Positions 17,624-27,496 of a stretch of DNA of 64,000 nucleotides are shown piece after piece. The DNA lies in assembly GCA_016703125.1 (NCBI GenBank), contig JADJCR010000003.1, positions 62,001 through 126,000 on the forward strand, read 5' to 3'. Origin of the DNA: Micrococcales bacterium. GTDB lineage: Bacteria > Actinomycetota > Actinomycetes > S36-B12 > UBA10799. The notes under the pieces are model-generated. The model was not told the DNA's origin. It was given only the letters and a program-made list of their open reading frames with translations, and ran no database searches. The position numbers and the translations under genes are program-made. Position 1 is the stretch's first letter, and each line of letters begins with the position of its first letter.

Positions 17624-18091
17624 GCGCGCGTCACAGCGCGGGGCTGCTGCCTGTGCGCCACACGCCGGCCGGGCCCGAGATCTTCCTGGTTCACATGGCC
17701 GGCCCGCACTGGGCCCACAAGGATGCTGGAGCCTGGTCGATCGCCAAAGGGGAGTACGACCCGGCCACCGAGGACCCCTGGCAGGTGGCCGTGCGGGAAT
17801 TCGGCGAGGAGGTCGGCATGCCCGCGCCCGAGGGGCCGGTCTCGGACATCGGGGAGCACCGCATGCCCAGTGGCAAGCGCGTGCGCGTCTTCGTGGTGGA
17901 GACGACACAGGACCTGCGATTCGTCTCGAGCAATCTGTTCGCCATGGAGTGGCGCGCGCGGTTCCGGCCGGCTCGAGGAGTTCCCCGAGACCGATGGTGC
18001 GGCGTGGTTCTCGCTGGATGAGGCCGCCCGCAGACTCGTCTCGGGGCAACTGGCGATCCTCGCCGCGGTGCGCGCGCATCTGGATCACTGA
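17620..18091 (+). CDS. Nudix hydrolase (frameshifted near the C-terminus)
   Basis: The Nudix box is complete: G-x5-E-x7-REFGEEVG, read as GEYDPATEDPWQVAV then REFGEEVG. The N-terminus (SARHSAGLLPVRHTPAGPEI) is typical of NTP pyrophosphohydrolases acting on small nucleotide derivatives. After FAMEWRA the frame is lost near 17955. The adjacent frame continues SGRLEEFPETDGAAWFSLDE to the stop at 18091, which is the expected C-terminal part. A one-base indel would restore about 157 residues. Confidence 0.8.
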
Positions 18092-18097
18092 TCCGGC

Positions 18098-18694
18098 TCA
18101 ACCGCGGCCGGTCTCCACCCGTGCCATGTGGTGGGACCATTCCTCCACGTCCGCGCGGCCCGGCCCGTCGGTCTGGGCCACGACCTGGATCGTGAGGCCG
18201 TCCAGGAGTGCCAGCAGACGCCAGGCGGAGGCGCGGGGGTCCGGGCAGTCGAACTCGCCCGCTTCCACCCCGGCCCGCAGGATCTCCTCGAGCAGGCCCT
18301 GCCAGCCGGCGTTCAGTTTCGCCGCGATGTCGCGCACCGCCGGGTGACGCGCCGAACTGCTCCAGGCATCCATCCACCACTGGAACTGCCAGGCGTCGCG
18401 CGCGGGCTGGAACTCGGACACGATGGCGTCCAGTTGTTCGCTCGGTGTGTCCAGCCCGCCGACCACGGCGCGTGCGCGCTGCAGGTCCTCGGCGGCGACC
18501 CGTTCGAAGGCCGCCGCCATGAGGTCGTCGTAACTGTCGAAGTAGTGGTGCATGAGGCCGGTGCTGACACCGGCCTCCGCAGCCACCGTGCGGGTGCTCG
18601 ACTCGAGCATGCCGTTGCGACGGATCGCGCGCACCGCCGCGGCGATCAGCGCCTCACGCCGATCGCCCGCGGACATGTGCACCTGGGTCTTCAC
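18098..18694 (-). CDS. TetR/BetI-type regulator of the agmatine operon
   Basis: A 198-residue TetR-family regulator. The helix-turn-helix lies at about residues 11-58, with STRTVAAEAGVSTGLMHHYF as the recognition region. The C-terminal domain resembles BetI-type regulators, which sense small amines. It is the last gene of a coupled minus-strand operon: its start overlaps the agmatine deiminase stop by four bases. A perfect palindrome over the -35 of the operon promoter (22429-22444) is its likely target. Agmatine or a related amine as effector is inference from the operon. Confidence 0.85.
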   Translation of the reverse strand: MKTQVHMSAGDRREALIAAAVRAIRRNGMLESSTRTVAAEAGVSTGLMHHYFDSYDDLMAAAFERVAAEDLQRARAVVGGLDTPSEQLDAIVSEFQPARDAWQFQWWMDAWSSSARHPAVRDIAAKLNAGWQGLLEEILRAGVEAGEFDCPDPRASAWRLLALLDGLTIQVVAQTDGPGRADVEEWSHHMARVETGRG

Positions 18695-19788
18695 GGCCCG
18701 CCCGGTTCCTGCTGGGTGATGCAGTGGACGTTGCCGCCGCCGAGCAGGATCTCCCGACCCGGGACGGTGACGATCTCGCGGTCGGGGAACAACCGCTTGT
18801 ACGTCAGTATCGCGTCCTCGTCGTGCGGGTCGTCGAAGACCGGCAGCACGACCACGCCGTTGCCGATGAACGAATTGACGTACGAGCCGGCGAGTCGTTC
18901 ACCCTCCACGCGCGGTTGCACCCCCGGGATGTGATCGACGCCGGCGGCCTCCTCGGCCGTGATGAAGATCGGTCCGGGCTGGTGCAGTTTCACGACCTCC
19001 AGCGGGCGGCCCCGGGCGTCGGTCTCAGCCTGCAGGATCTCCAGCGCCTCGTTGCTGATCTCCCACTGCGGGTCGCTGCGGTCGTCGGTCCAGGTCAGCA
19101 TCACGACCCCGGGTGCCGCGAAGCGCGCGAAGTTGTCCACGTGGCCGTCGGTCTCGTCGAGGTACACCCCGTGCGGCAGCCAGATCACCTTGTCCGCACC
19201 GAGGTACTCGCACAGGTTGTGCTCGATCTCCTGTTTGCTCAGGTGCGGGTTGCGGTTGTGGTTGAGCAGGCACTCCTCAGTGGTGAGTACGGTGCCCTGC
19301 CCGTCCACGTCGATCGACCCGCCCTCGAGGACGAAGTCCGCGCGGTACATCGCGACCCCCTCCATCTCGAGGACCTTGCGCGCTACCAGGTCGTCGTGGT
19401 CCCACGGGAAGTACAGGCCGCCTTCGAGGCCACCCCAGGCGTTGAACCGCCAGTCCACCCCGCGCAACTCCCCGGCGTCGTTGATGACGAATGTCGGCCC
19501 GGTGTCGCGCATCCACGAGTCGTCGGTGGACATCTCCACCTCCCTGACCTGGGCCGGAAGATGTTGGCGGGCGTTGAGGTACTGCTGCCCGGAAACCACC
19601 ATGGTCAGCGGTTCGTGGTCGCAGATGGCCGCCGCCACCTGGCTGAACGCATCCTGGGCGGGCTTGGCCCCCAGTCGCCAGTTGTCGGGGCGCTCGGGCC
19701 AGACCATCCAGCAGTTGCACTGCCGCTCCCATTCCGCCGGCATGCGGAAGCCGTCGGCTTTGGGCGTGCCGTCGAGGACGCGGGTCAT
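18691..19788 (-). CDS. aguA: Agmatine deiminase
   Basis: Hydrolyses agmatine to N-carbamoylputrescine and ammonia. The 365-residue protein has the pentein fold markers: STDDSWMRDTGPTF near the N-terminus, LEGGSIDVDG, the catalytic His/Asp region DETDGHVDNF, and the active-site cysteine in GGGNVHCITQQEP at the C-terminus. Length is normal. It lies between a permease gene and a TetR gene with four-base overlaps on both sides, and downstream of a carbamoyltransferase that could cleave its product. Confidence 0.95.
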   Translation of the reverse strand: MTRVLDGTPKADGFRMPAEWERQCNCWMVWPERPDNWRLGAKPAQDAFSQVAAAICDHEPLTMVVSGQQYLNARQHLPAQVREVEMSTDDSWMRDTGPTFVINDAGELRGVDWRFNAWGGLEGGLYFPWDHDDLVARKVLEMEGVAMYRADFVLEGGSIDVDGQGTVLTTEECLLNHNRNPHLSKQEIEHNLCEYLGADKVIWLPHGVYLDETDGHVDNFARFAAPGVVMLTWTDDRSDPQWEISNEALEILQAETDARGRPLEVVKLHQPGPIFITAEEAAGVDHIPGVQPRVEGERLAGSYVNSFIGNGVVVLPVFDDPHDEDAILTYKRLFPDREIVTVPGREILLGGGNVHCITQQEPGGP

Positions 19789-21278
19789 CGCCGCTCACCC
19801 CCGTGGGCTTCGTAGGTCCGGTCGATACCGGCCGGGGTGTCCGGAGCGATCCCTTCGAGATCCACCGCCGCCCCCGCCTCCGGGTGTTCGGTGCGCTTCC
19901 AGTGCGGCGAGCGCCACACCAGCAGCTCCTGGGCGACGAACGTCGCGGCGAGGCCACCGAGGATCAGCCACGTGGTCGTGGCATCGAACTCCACCCACGG
20001 GTTCCACACGAAGAAGAACACAGCGGCGGCCAGCAGTACGACGACCAGCGTGGCCGACAGCCAGGCGCCGAACGCCTTGCCCGGCACGGTGTACGGCCGG
20101 TGTGCGTCCGGGTCGATCCGGCGCAGGCGCAGGAACGCCAGCGACATGGCCACGTAAGGCAGCAGGAACACGATCGAGCTGAACGCGAACAGGCTCCAGA
20201 AGAGAGCGTCGATGTCACCGTTCGTCAGGGAGAACAGCACTCCGTAGACCAGCGTGATGGCGGCGCTGACCAGAGCGGTGAAGCCGGCGGCTCCCACCGG
20301 TGTGCGGCGCTTCGCGCTCATGTGCTTGAACACCGGCGGCAGGTCGCCCTGCTCGGCAGCCTCCGCAGCGGCCCGGTTCGCCCCTATCGTCCATGGGATG
20401 AGCGCGGCGAAGAACGCGTACAGGATCCCGATGCCGAGCACGGTCGTGAACACTCCGGCGCCGAACACCGTCGTGAGCGCATCCAGCAGGCCGCTGGTCT
20501 CCGAGATCTCCTCCGCCGGCACGATGACCTGCATCCCGATGGTCGAGATCAGGTAGAACGCGCCGATCAGCACACCGGCGATCACGATCGTGCGGGGCAC
20601 GTCGCGGCGCGGATTGCGCATCTCGTTCGAGGCGCTGCTCATCAGTTCGAAGCCGAGGAAGTTGTAGATGATGATCGGTAGTGCGAGCGCCACGGTCGGT
20701 GCGGTCGGGATCATGGACTCGGTCGTCCACGTGAAGTTCGTCGCCGATCCGTCGCCGGACCACGCCACGAACCCCGCCACGCCGATCAGGACGATGACTC
20801 CCACGGTGATCATGGCGCCGAGGTTCGACACCCACTTGCCGGTGTCGAGCGTGAGAACGTTGACCAGCCAGTTGACGCCGATCAGCACCAGGGCGATGCC
20901 CACCTGCGGCCAGAATCCGAGTCCGGGGAAGAACATGTCGGACAGGACCACCGAGAACATCAGGTAGACCGAGGGGACCCACAGCGCGACGTTGAGCCAG
21001 TACCACCAGGACACCCGGGTCCCCCACCGGTTCCCGAACGCCCTCACGATCCACGCGTAGATGCCGCCGGTGTCCGGGTAGGTGGAACCGAGTTCGGCGG
21101 TCATCAGCCCGTACGGCAGGAAGAAGGCTGCGATCATCACCACGGTCCATACGACCGCGGACGGTCCGATCTGCGCGGTGAGCGTGACCTGGCTGAGCAG
21201 CAGGATCGCGCAGACGCTGAACAGGATCATGTCGAACATCCGCAGCGCGCGCGGTGTGCTCGTCTCTTGTGTGGTCAT
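19785..21278 (-). CDS. APC-family amino acid/polyamine permease (agmatine-putrescine exchanger candidate)
   Basis: A 497-residue integral membrane protein with about twelve hydrophobic helices and the APC-family start (MFDMILFSVCAILLLSQ, then PYGLMTAELGSTYPDTGGIY). Its place between the carbamoyltransferase and agmatine deiminase genes makes an agmatine/putrescine antiporter the most likely role, as for AguD in lactic acid bacteria. Substrate assignment rests on context, not motifs. The hydrophilic C-terminal tail of about 55 residues is cytoplasmic. The start is ATG 21278. Confidence 0.85.
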   Translation of the reverse strand: MTTQETSTPRALRMFDMILFSVCAILLLSQVTLTAQIGPSAVVWTVVMIAAFFLPYGLMTAELGSTYPDTGGIYAWIVRAFGNRWGTRVSWWYWLNVALWVPSVYLMFSVVLSDMFFPGLGFWPQVGIALVLIGVNWLVNVLTLDTGKWVSNLGAMITVGVIVLIGVAGFVAWSGDGSATNFTWTTESMIPTAPTVALALPIIIYNFLGFELMSSASNEMRNPRRDVPRTIVIAGVLIGAFYLISTIGMQVIVPAEEISETSGLLDALTTVFGAGVFTTVLGIGILYAFFAALIPWTIGANRAAAEAAEQGDLPPVFKHMSAKRRTPVGAAGFTALVSAAITLVYGVLFSLTNGDIDALFWSLFAFSSIVFLLPYVAMSLAFLRLRRIDPDAHRPYTVPGKAFGAWLSATLVVVLLAAAVFFFVWNPWVEFDATTTWLILGGLAATFVAQELLVWRSPHWKRTEHPEAGAAVDLEGIAPDTPAGIDRTYEAHGGERR

Positions 21279-21291
21279 GTTCCGGCTCCCC

Positions 21292-22316
21292 TCAGATGCT
21301 CACGGTGTCGTGGAGGAAGGACTCGATGCGTCCTTCGTGGTAGGCGCGCAGCGCAGCGGTCGGCTGCTCCAGGCGCGGCATGATGTACCAGGCCAGAGGC
21401 CCTTCTCGGTGTGCAGCCGGTTCTCGCTCTGGTCGTAGATGATCGACTGGGCGGAATCCATGACCTCGTCGGTCGCCTCGACCCCGCGTGATGCCGGCAG
21501 GCAGTGCATGAACCTGGCGTGCTCCGGTGCGCGGGCGAGCAGGCCGGCGTTGACCTGGTAGCGCGGCTTGAATGCCTTCACGCGATCCGGGATCTCGTCC
21601 TCCTGGCCGAACCACCACCAGAGGTCGGTGTAGATGAAGTCGGCGTTGACGACCGCATCCTCGACGTCCTCCGTCTCGAGGTACCGCCCGCCGTACGTCT
21701 CCTGGTTCTTGGCGAGTTCGTCGAGCACCGTCGGCCACTGGGCTTTGATGCCGTACTGCTCGGGCCGGGCGTGGATGAACGTTCCGCCCAGCATGGTGAC
21801 GATCTGGGCCGTCGAGGTGCAGACGTTGGTGGCGTCGCCGACGAAGACGACCGTGAGATCCGAGAACGGCTTGTCGGTGTGCTCGGTCATCGTGAACACG
21901 TCGCACACGGCCTGGGTGGGGTGGTTGTAGTCGGTGAGTCCGTTGATGACGGGGACCTCGGCGTGCTCGGCGAAGTCGGTGACCGTCGCATGCTTGAATG
22001 CGCGGATCTCGACCGCATCCACCATGCGGGACAGGACCTGCGCGGTGTCCTTGATGTTCTCCTTGGCCCCGAGGTGGATCTCGCCGGGCTTGAGGTACAG
22101 GGCGTGGCCGCCGAGTTTGGTCATCGCGACCTCGAACGAGACGCGGGTGCGGGTGGAGGCTTCCTCGAAGATCATTCCGAGGGAGGCGCCCTCCAACAAC
22201 CGCGGGCAGGCGTTCTGTTTGTCGGCCTGCTTGAGCAGCGAGATCAGGGACATCTGGGCGCGGATGGTCTCCGGCCCCAGGTCCTGGGTGTCGATGAAGT
22301 TGCGAGCAGTTCGCAT
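21292..22316 (-). CDS. ptcA: Putrescine/ornithine carbamoyltransferase (frameshifted near the C-terminus)
   Basis: An aspartate/ornithine carbamoyltransferase family member. The carbamoyl-phosphate motif STRTR sits in FEEASTRTRVSFE, the second motif is HPTQA, and HCLP follows near the end. Position at the head of the agmatine operon argues for putrescine carbamoyltransferase, which turns carbamoylputrescine into putrescine and carbamoyl phosphate; ornithine as substrate cannot be excluded. The main frame ends in ENRLHTEKG. The last 35 residues (AWYIMPRLEQPTAALRAYHE and on to 21292) lie in another frame, so one base seems to be missing near 21408. ATG 22316 has AGGAAGG upstream. Confidence 0.82.
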
Positions 22317-22414
22317 CGAAGAGACAACCTTCCTGTCGAGAGGTCGTCGAGAGCGGCGGACGGGTGGGCCTCGCCCGCCCCGGTCGGCGGTCCCTTTGTG
22401 AGGGAACATCCACC

Positions 22415-22444
22415 ACTGTACGCCGGACTTGAGCGTGCGCTCAA
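22415..22444 (-). promoter_or_regulatory. Promoter of the agmatine operon with operator palindrome
   Basis: Reading the minus strand, TTGAGC at 22444-22439 and TACAGT at 22420-22415 form a -35/-10 pair with an 18-base spacer. The -35 lies within a perfect palindrome TTGAGCG-TG-CGCTCAA (22429-22444). This is a typical TetR-family layout and the operon ends in a TetR gene. The start point would fall near 22408, about 90 bases before the carbamoyltransferase ATG. Confidence 0.6.
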
Positions 22445-22510
22445 CTCGGGTCCACAACGGGAAAACGCCACCCCGTGGCGCTTACCGTGATCGTGAAGGG
22501 GGGTAGGTCC

Positions 22511-25340
22511 ATGACGCAGGAGGGCTCGCGACCGCCCACGGTGATCGACATCGAGAGCCTCCCCGACCCGCACATGGTCCTGACGGCTGTGCGCGACGAC
22601 GCCCGGCGCATCGTTGACTTCGTGTACACCGGGGTCAACGAGGCAGCCCTGGCAGATCTGGGTATCCCACGGGAGAAGGTGCTGGGTTCCACACTGCTCG
22701 AACTGGCGCCGCTGACCGGTGACGACGTGCTGCTGGAGCGGTTCATCGAGGTGGTGGACAACGACACGGTGCTGGTTCTGGACAGTTTCCAGTATCCCGA
22801 CTCGTCCCCGAACCGTGCGCTGCGCTCCTACGACGTCAGCGCCACGAGGATCGGAGACGGTCTCGGCTGCTCCTGGTGGGAGGTCACGCAGCGTGACCGC
22901 AACGAACGGGAACTTGCCCGCGCGGAAGCCAGGATGCGTACGACGCTGGACTCCCTGCTCGATCCCCACGAGATGCTCACGCCCATCCGCGACGACGCCG
23001 GTCACATCGTGGATCTGGAGTACGTGCAGGTTAACCGTGCCAGTTGCCGCTACCTGGGCATGTCGCGCGACGAGCTGGAGGGACATCGCCTCGGCGACAT
23101 CTGGTCCGGCGCGGCCAAGGACTTCGTGATGCAGTGCGCCCGGCAGGTGCTGGCGACCGGTCAGCCGCTGCGGGTGGACGAGCAGGAGGTTGTCACGCCG
23201 CGCGGTGACATCCGGGTGTTCGACATCCGCGGCGTGCTCATCGACGAAGCCTTGAGTTTCACCTACCGGGACGTGACCAAGCGGGTCGCGCAGGCACGGG
23301 AGGTGGCGCAGTCACGGGAGTACTACCGCTTGGTGGCCGAGAACGCCTCGGAGATGGTCTTCCGCTCGGAGTCCGACGGCACGCTGTCGTGGGTCAGCCC
23401 GTCGGTCGCCCGCACCTCGGGTGGCCCATCGACCAGATCCAGGGGCAGAGTTTGCGCGATCTCATCCATCCCGACGACCTGCCGGTCGTCACGGAACTGC
23501 AGAAGTCGGCTATCGCGGCCGGTGAACTCACCGGGAACGTACAGTGCCGGATGGCCACTGCCGATGGTGGCTGGCGCTGGATGAGTGTCCTGGGCCGGTC
23601 AATCGTCGACGAGCGCGGCCAGGTGATCGGCGGTGTGGACGCCATCCGGGACATCCAGGCCGAGCACGACGCGCTGGTGGCACTCGCCGAGTCCGAGGAG
23701 CGCTTCCGCCGTTCGATGATGGACGCGGCGATCGGCATGGCCATGGTCGGTGTTGACGGCAGGTTCGTGAGTGTCAATCCCGCACTCTGTGCCTTGTTGG
23801 CCCGTGACGAGCGCACCTTGATGGGCAGTACGTGGCAGGAGTTGACTCACCCCGACGACCTCACCACGGACGCATCCCTGGTGGATGACGTGTTCGCCGG
23901 CCGCCGTGACACCTACCGATTGGCCAAGCGCTACCTGCGCCCCGATGGCACTGTGGTCTGGGCCGACCTCACGGTCTCCGGTGTGCGGGCGGAGGACGGT
24001 CGGCTCGCGCATCTCATGGCACAGGTCGTCGACATCACCGAGAGTGTGCACGCCCGGGAGGCGCTGGCGCGCAGCGAGGAGCACTTCCGCCTGCTGGCCG
24101 AGAACTCTTCGGATGTCGTGTTCCGCGCCTCGTCGGCCGCCGTGCTGGAGTGGGTCTCGCCGTCGGTGATGGACGTCCTGGGCTTCGCGCCGCGCGAGGT
24201 TGTGGGGGCGCCGGTTCTCGACTTCGTGGAGCCGGAGGACCTCCCGCCCGATCTGCACCTGGACCCTCGCAACGCGGACACCATCGACTTCGTGGGCAGA
24301 GTCCGCACCGCCGCGGGTGCGTCGTTGTGGATGGACATCGCCGCGCGTCCGGTGCTCGGCGAGGACGGGTCGGTCATCGGCCGGGTCGGCCGGCTGCGGG
24401 ACGTGCAGGCGCAGCACGACGCGCAGGAGGCGTTGCGGCGCAGTGAGCAACTGTTCCGCACGGCCATGGAATCGGCGCCGACGGGGATGGCGGTGGTCGG
24501 CTTGGACCGGGAGTTCCTCCAAGTGAACCCGGCGCTGTGCCGTCTGCTCGGGCGCACGGAGGAGTGGTTGCTCGGGCGCAGCGTCAGTGACGTGCTCGAC
24601 CCCCTCGACGACGACCTCGACCGCCGGCTTCGTTCCCAGATCCTGGCCGGTCTGATGGCGTCGCTGACTCGCGACCACCAGATGATCCGCTCGGATGGTG
24701 AGCGGGTGCTCGTCGAGCAGTCCATCGGCCTGCTGCGTGACGAGCAGGGCCGGGCCACCGCCTACGTGTCGCAGTTCGCCGACGTCACCGAGGCCAGGGC
24801 GACCCGTGAGCAACTGCGGTTCCTCGCCACGCACGACTCCTTGACCGAGTTGCTCAACCGCCGGGAACTGGTCACGCGGATCTCCGGGGTCTCGCGCAGA
24901 CTCCCCGCACCGGGATCCACGTGGGTGTGCTGTTCATCGACCTCGACGGACTGAAGTCGGTGAACGACACCTACGGGCATGCCGTCGGCGACGAGGTGAT
25001 CGTGACCGTCGCCCGCCGCGTCCGGGACAGGGTGCGGGTCAACGACGTGCTGGCCCGCTTCGGCGGAGACGAGTTCGTCCTGGTGCTGCCAGCCATCCAC
25101 GGCGTCGATGACGTGGCGCGCATCTGCGAGGAGTTGCATCGGGCGGTGACGCAGCCGATGGCCGTCGGCGAGCGCACCATCGTCATGACCATGAGCGTCG
25201 GCGTGGCCGTGGTGTCGCCGGGAGAGGATCCGGACAGCGCCTTGCGCCGGGCCGATGCGGCGTTGTACCGGGCGAAGCGGGAAGGCCGGGCCCGCACGGT
25301 CGTCTACGACCCCCGGCTCGATGCCACCGAGCCTGCCTGA
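22511..25340 (+). CDS. Multi-PAS GGDEF diguanylate cyclase (two frameshifts)
   Basis: A soluble sensor of roughly 940 residues that would make cyclic-di-GMP. About six PAS-like units follow one another (for example DPHEMLTPIRDDAGHIVDLE, then RLVAENASEMVFRSESDG, SMMDAAIGMAMVGVDG, LLAENSSDVVFRASS and AMESAPTGMAVVGLD), then a GGDEF domain with THDSLTELLNRRELV and RFGGDEFVLVL. No membrane helices are visible. The frame shifts near 23427 and near 24891; in both places a single missing base would restore continuity (ending LGWPIDQIQG and TGIHVGVLFIDLDG). The ATG at 22511 has AAGGGGGG upstream. It diverges from the agmatine operon. Confidence 0.85.
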
Positions 25341-25385
25341 AGGTAGCCTCAGCGCCCGCGACGGGTTGCGGTTAGTCTGCGGATC

Positions 25386-26504
25386 ATGGCCCGAGTACTG
25401 AAACTGATCCTGCCGCTGGCGATGGCGACCAGCGTGCTGGCGGCTCCGGCGGTGGCCCACGCCGACACGGTGTGGCTGTGCCGTCCCGGGGCGAGCCCCA
25501 ACCCCTGTGATGGATCGCTGAAGACGACGATCCGCACCCCCGGCAAGGCGCCGCGGGTCGTGACGCCCAAGCCCGCCAAGAAGCCGGCGATCGACTGCTT
25601 CTACGTGTACCCGACGGTCAGTGAGCAGCCCACGGTCGTTGCCGACCTGGCCAAGGACCCGCAGGAGATCGTCATCGCCAAGCACCAGGCGGCGCGCTTC
25701 AGTCAGGTCTGCGATGTGTACGCACCGATGTACCGGCAGATCACCCTGAAGGCGATCCTGGGGACCGCGACTCCCACCCCGCAGGACCGGGAGGTCGGCT
25801 TCGACGACGTGAAGGCGGCATTCGCCGAGTACCGTGCCGCGCATCCTGATCGGGGATACGTCCTCATCGGGCACTCGCAGGGGTCGGGGGTACTGAAGCG
25901 GCTGATCCGGGAGGTCATCGAACCCGATGCGGCACTGCGCGCGGACATGGTCTCGGCGCTGCTGCTCGGCACCAGTGTCGCGGTGCCGGTCGGGAAGGCG
26001 GTGGGCGGTGACTTCAGCAGTGTGCCGTTGTGCACCCGGCCCCGGCAGGTCAACTGCGTCATCTCCTACTCGACCTTCGGTCAGGAGCCGCCGGACAGTT
26101 CCTTCGGCCGGGTGCGTCCCGACAGCGTCGGCCTGGACCCGAACGTGCAGTACGAGGCGGCCTGCACGAATCCGGCGGCGCTGAAGGGCGGTTGGTCGCG
26201 CATCGACACGATCCTGCGGACCGAGCCGATCCCGGGCCTGCTGGGTGTGGCGACGGGTATCACCTACGGCGGGACCCCGCCCACGGCGAAGACCGCGTGG
26301 CTGACCCCCAAGGGCCGCTACAAGGCCAAGTGCATGCGCTCCAACGGCGCCCACGTGCTCATGGTCAAGGGTGTCGGGAAGGCCAAGGCACTCCAGCCCG
26401 CACCGACCCCGACGTGGGGGCTGCACCTGCTCGACGCGAACCTGCCGCTCGGGGACCTCATCGACGTGGTGCGCGTGCAGTCCAAGGCGTTCAGCGCGCG
26501 ATGA
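25386..26504 (+). CDS. DUF3089 secreted alpha/beta-hydrolase-like protein
   Basis: A 372-residue exported protein: signal peptide MARVLKLILPLAMATSVLAA with cleavage near AHA-DT. The mature part has CFYVYPTVS, then the nucleophile elbow GHSQGS, which places it in the DUF3089 group of alpha/beta-hydrolase fold proteins. Four or more cysteines suggest disulfides. The His of the triad is probably in SNGAHVLMVKGVG near the C-terminus. The natural substrate is unknown; a lipase or esterase activity is plausible. The stop overlaps the following GNAT start by four bases. Confidence 0.85.
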   Translation: MARVLKLILPLAMATSVLAAPAVAHADTVWLCRPGASPNPCDGSLKTTIRTPGKAPRVVTPKPAKKPAIDCFYVYPTVSEQPTVVADLAKDPQEIVIAKHQAARFSQVCDVYAPMYRQITLKAILGTATPTPQDREVGFDDVKAAFAEYRAAHPDRGYVLIGHSQGSGVLKRLIREVIEPDAALRADMVSALLLGTSVAVPVGKAVGGDFSSVPLCTRPRQVNCVISYSTFGQEPPDSSFGRVRPDSVGLDPNVQYEAACTNPAALKGGWSRIDTILRTEPIPGLLGVATGITYGGTPPTAKTAWLTPKGRYKAKCMRSNGAHVLMVKGVGKAKALQPAPTPTWGLHLLDANLPLGDLIDVVRVQSKAFSAR

Positions 26505-27346
26505 CGCGGATCGTCGCGCTCGCACGGGCCGACGTGGACACTCTGCTGGAATGGGCGGCCGCTGAGGGCTGGAATCCCGGGGACGAGGCCGAGGTGTTCT
26601 GGAACACCGACCCGCAGGCCTACCTCGGTGTGCGCGACGACGACGGCCGTCTCATCGGTGCCGTCGCCACTGTCGACTACGGCGGGCGGCTCGGCGTGAT
26701 GGGCCTGTTCATCGTGGCGCCGCCGCACCGGGGCCGCGGATTGGGCCGGCAGTTGTGGTATCACGGCCGGGACACGCTGCTGGAGCGACTCGAACCGGGC
26801 GCGCCGATCGCCATCGATGCCGTGCCCGCGATGGCCCGCTTCTACCGGGACAGTGGTTTCAGGCAGACCCACGACCATCGCCGCATGCGCATCCTCAGCA
26901 CCGTCGAGGACGTGCCGGCCGCAGTGCGCCGGGTCACCGCGCCGCTGGGCAGTCTGCCCGACCTGGACACCCGATGTTTCGGCGCTCCGCGCCCGGGGTT
27001 CCTCGGGCCCTGGTTGGCGCAGCCGGATCACGTGGCTGTCGCCCATGTGGATGACCGCTTGAGCGGATACGGGGTATTGCGTGGCTGCCGGCACGGATTC
27101 AAGGTCGGGCCGCTGTTCGCGCAGTCGGCGGCAACGGCTGATGCGCTGTTCCGGGGACTGACTGCGGGGATCCCGGCAGGCTCCGACGTGTTCGTGGATG
27201 TCCCCTCCGTCAACGAGTCGGCGGTGCAGTGGGCCGCGCGCCGTGGTGGCCAGGAAGTGTTCACCTGCGCCCGGATGTACCACGGTGCGGCGCCGGCGGC
27301 CGATTGGGCCTCGGTGTTCGGGGTCACCACTCTCGAACTCGGTTGA
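26501..27346 (+). CDS. GNAT acetyltransferase with second C-terminal domain
   Basis: A 281-residue protein. Residues 1-135 form a GNAT domain with the acetyl-CoA loop VAPPHRGRGLGRQLW and the strand-helix MARFYRDSGFRQT. Residues 140-280 resemble the C-terminal YitH/HolE4-type domain found fused to GNATs (YGVLRGCRHGFKVGPLFA is the recognisable stretch). The substrate is unknown. ATG 26501 overlaps the stop of the DUF3089 gene, so the pair is coupled. The intergenic region to 27497 holds no further gene. Confidence 0.82.
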   Translation: MTRIVALARADVDTLLEWAAAEGWNPGDEAEVFWNTDPQAYLGVRDDDGRLIGAVATVDYGGRLGVMGLFIVAPPHRGRGLGRQLWYHGRDTLLERLEPGAPIAIDAVPAMARFYRDSGFRQTHDHRRMRILSTVEDVPAAVRRVTAPLGSLPDLDTRCFGAPRPGFLGPWLAQPDHVAVAHVDDRLSGYGVLRGCRHGFKVGPLFAQSAATADALFRGLTAGIPAGSDVFVDVPSVNESAVQWAARRGGQEVFTCARMYHGAAPAADWASVFGVTTLELG

Positions 27347-27496
27347 TGCCTGTGCCGCACCAGGTTGTTGCGGCGTGCAGGTCAGTGTGATCGCCGTCAC
27401 CAGTGGGCGTGTCCTAGGTCACGCGTAGACAGGTATCAGCGAGGGAATCACCGAAGCGACCTCAAATGTCGTCGTCGTCGAGGAGTTCCCCGACCC

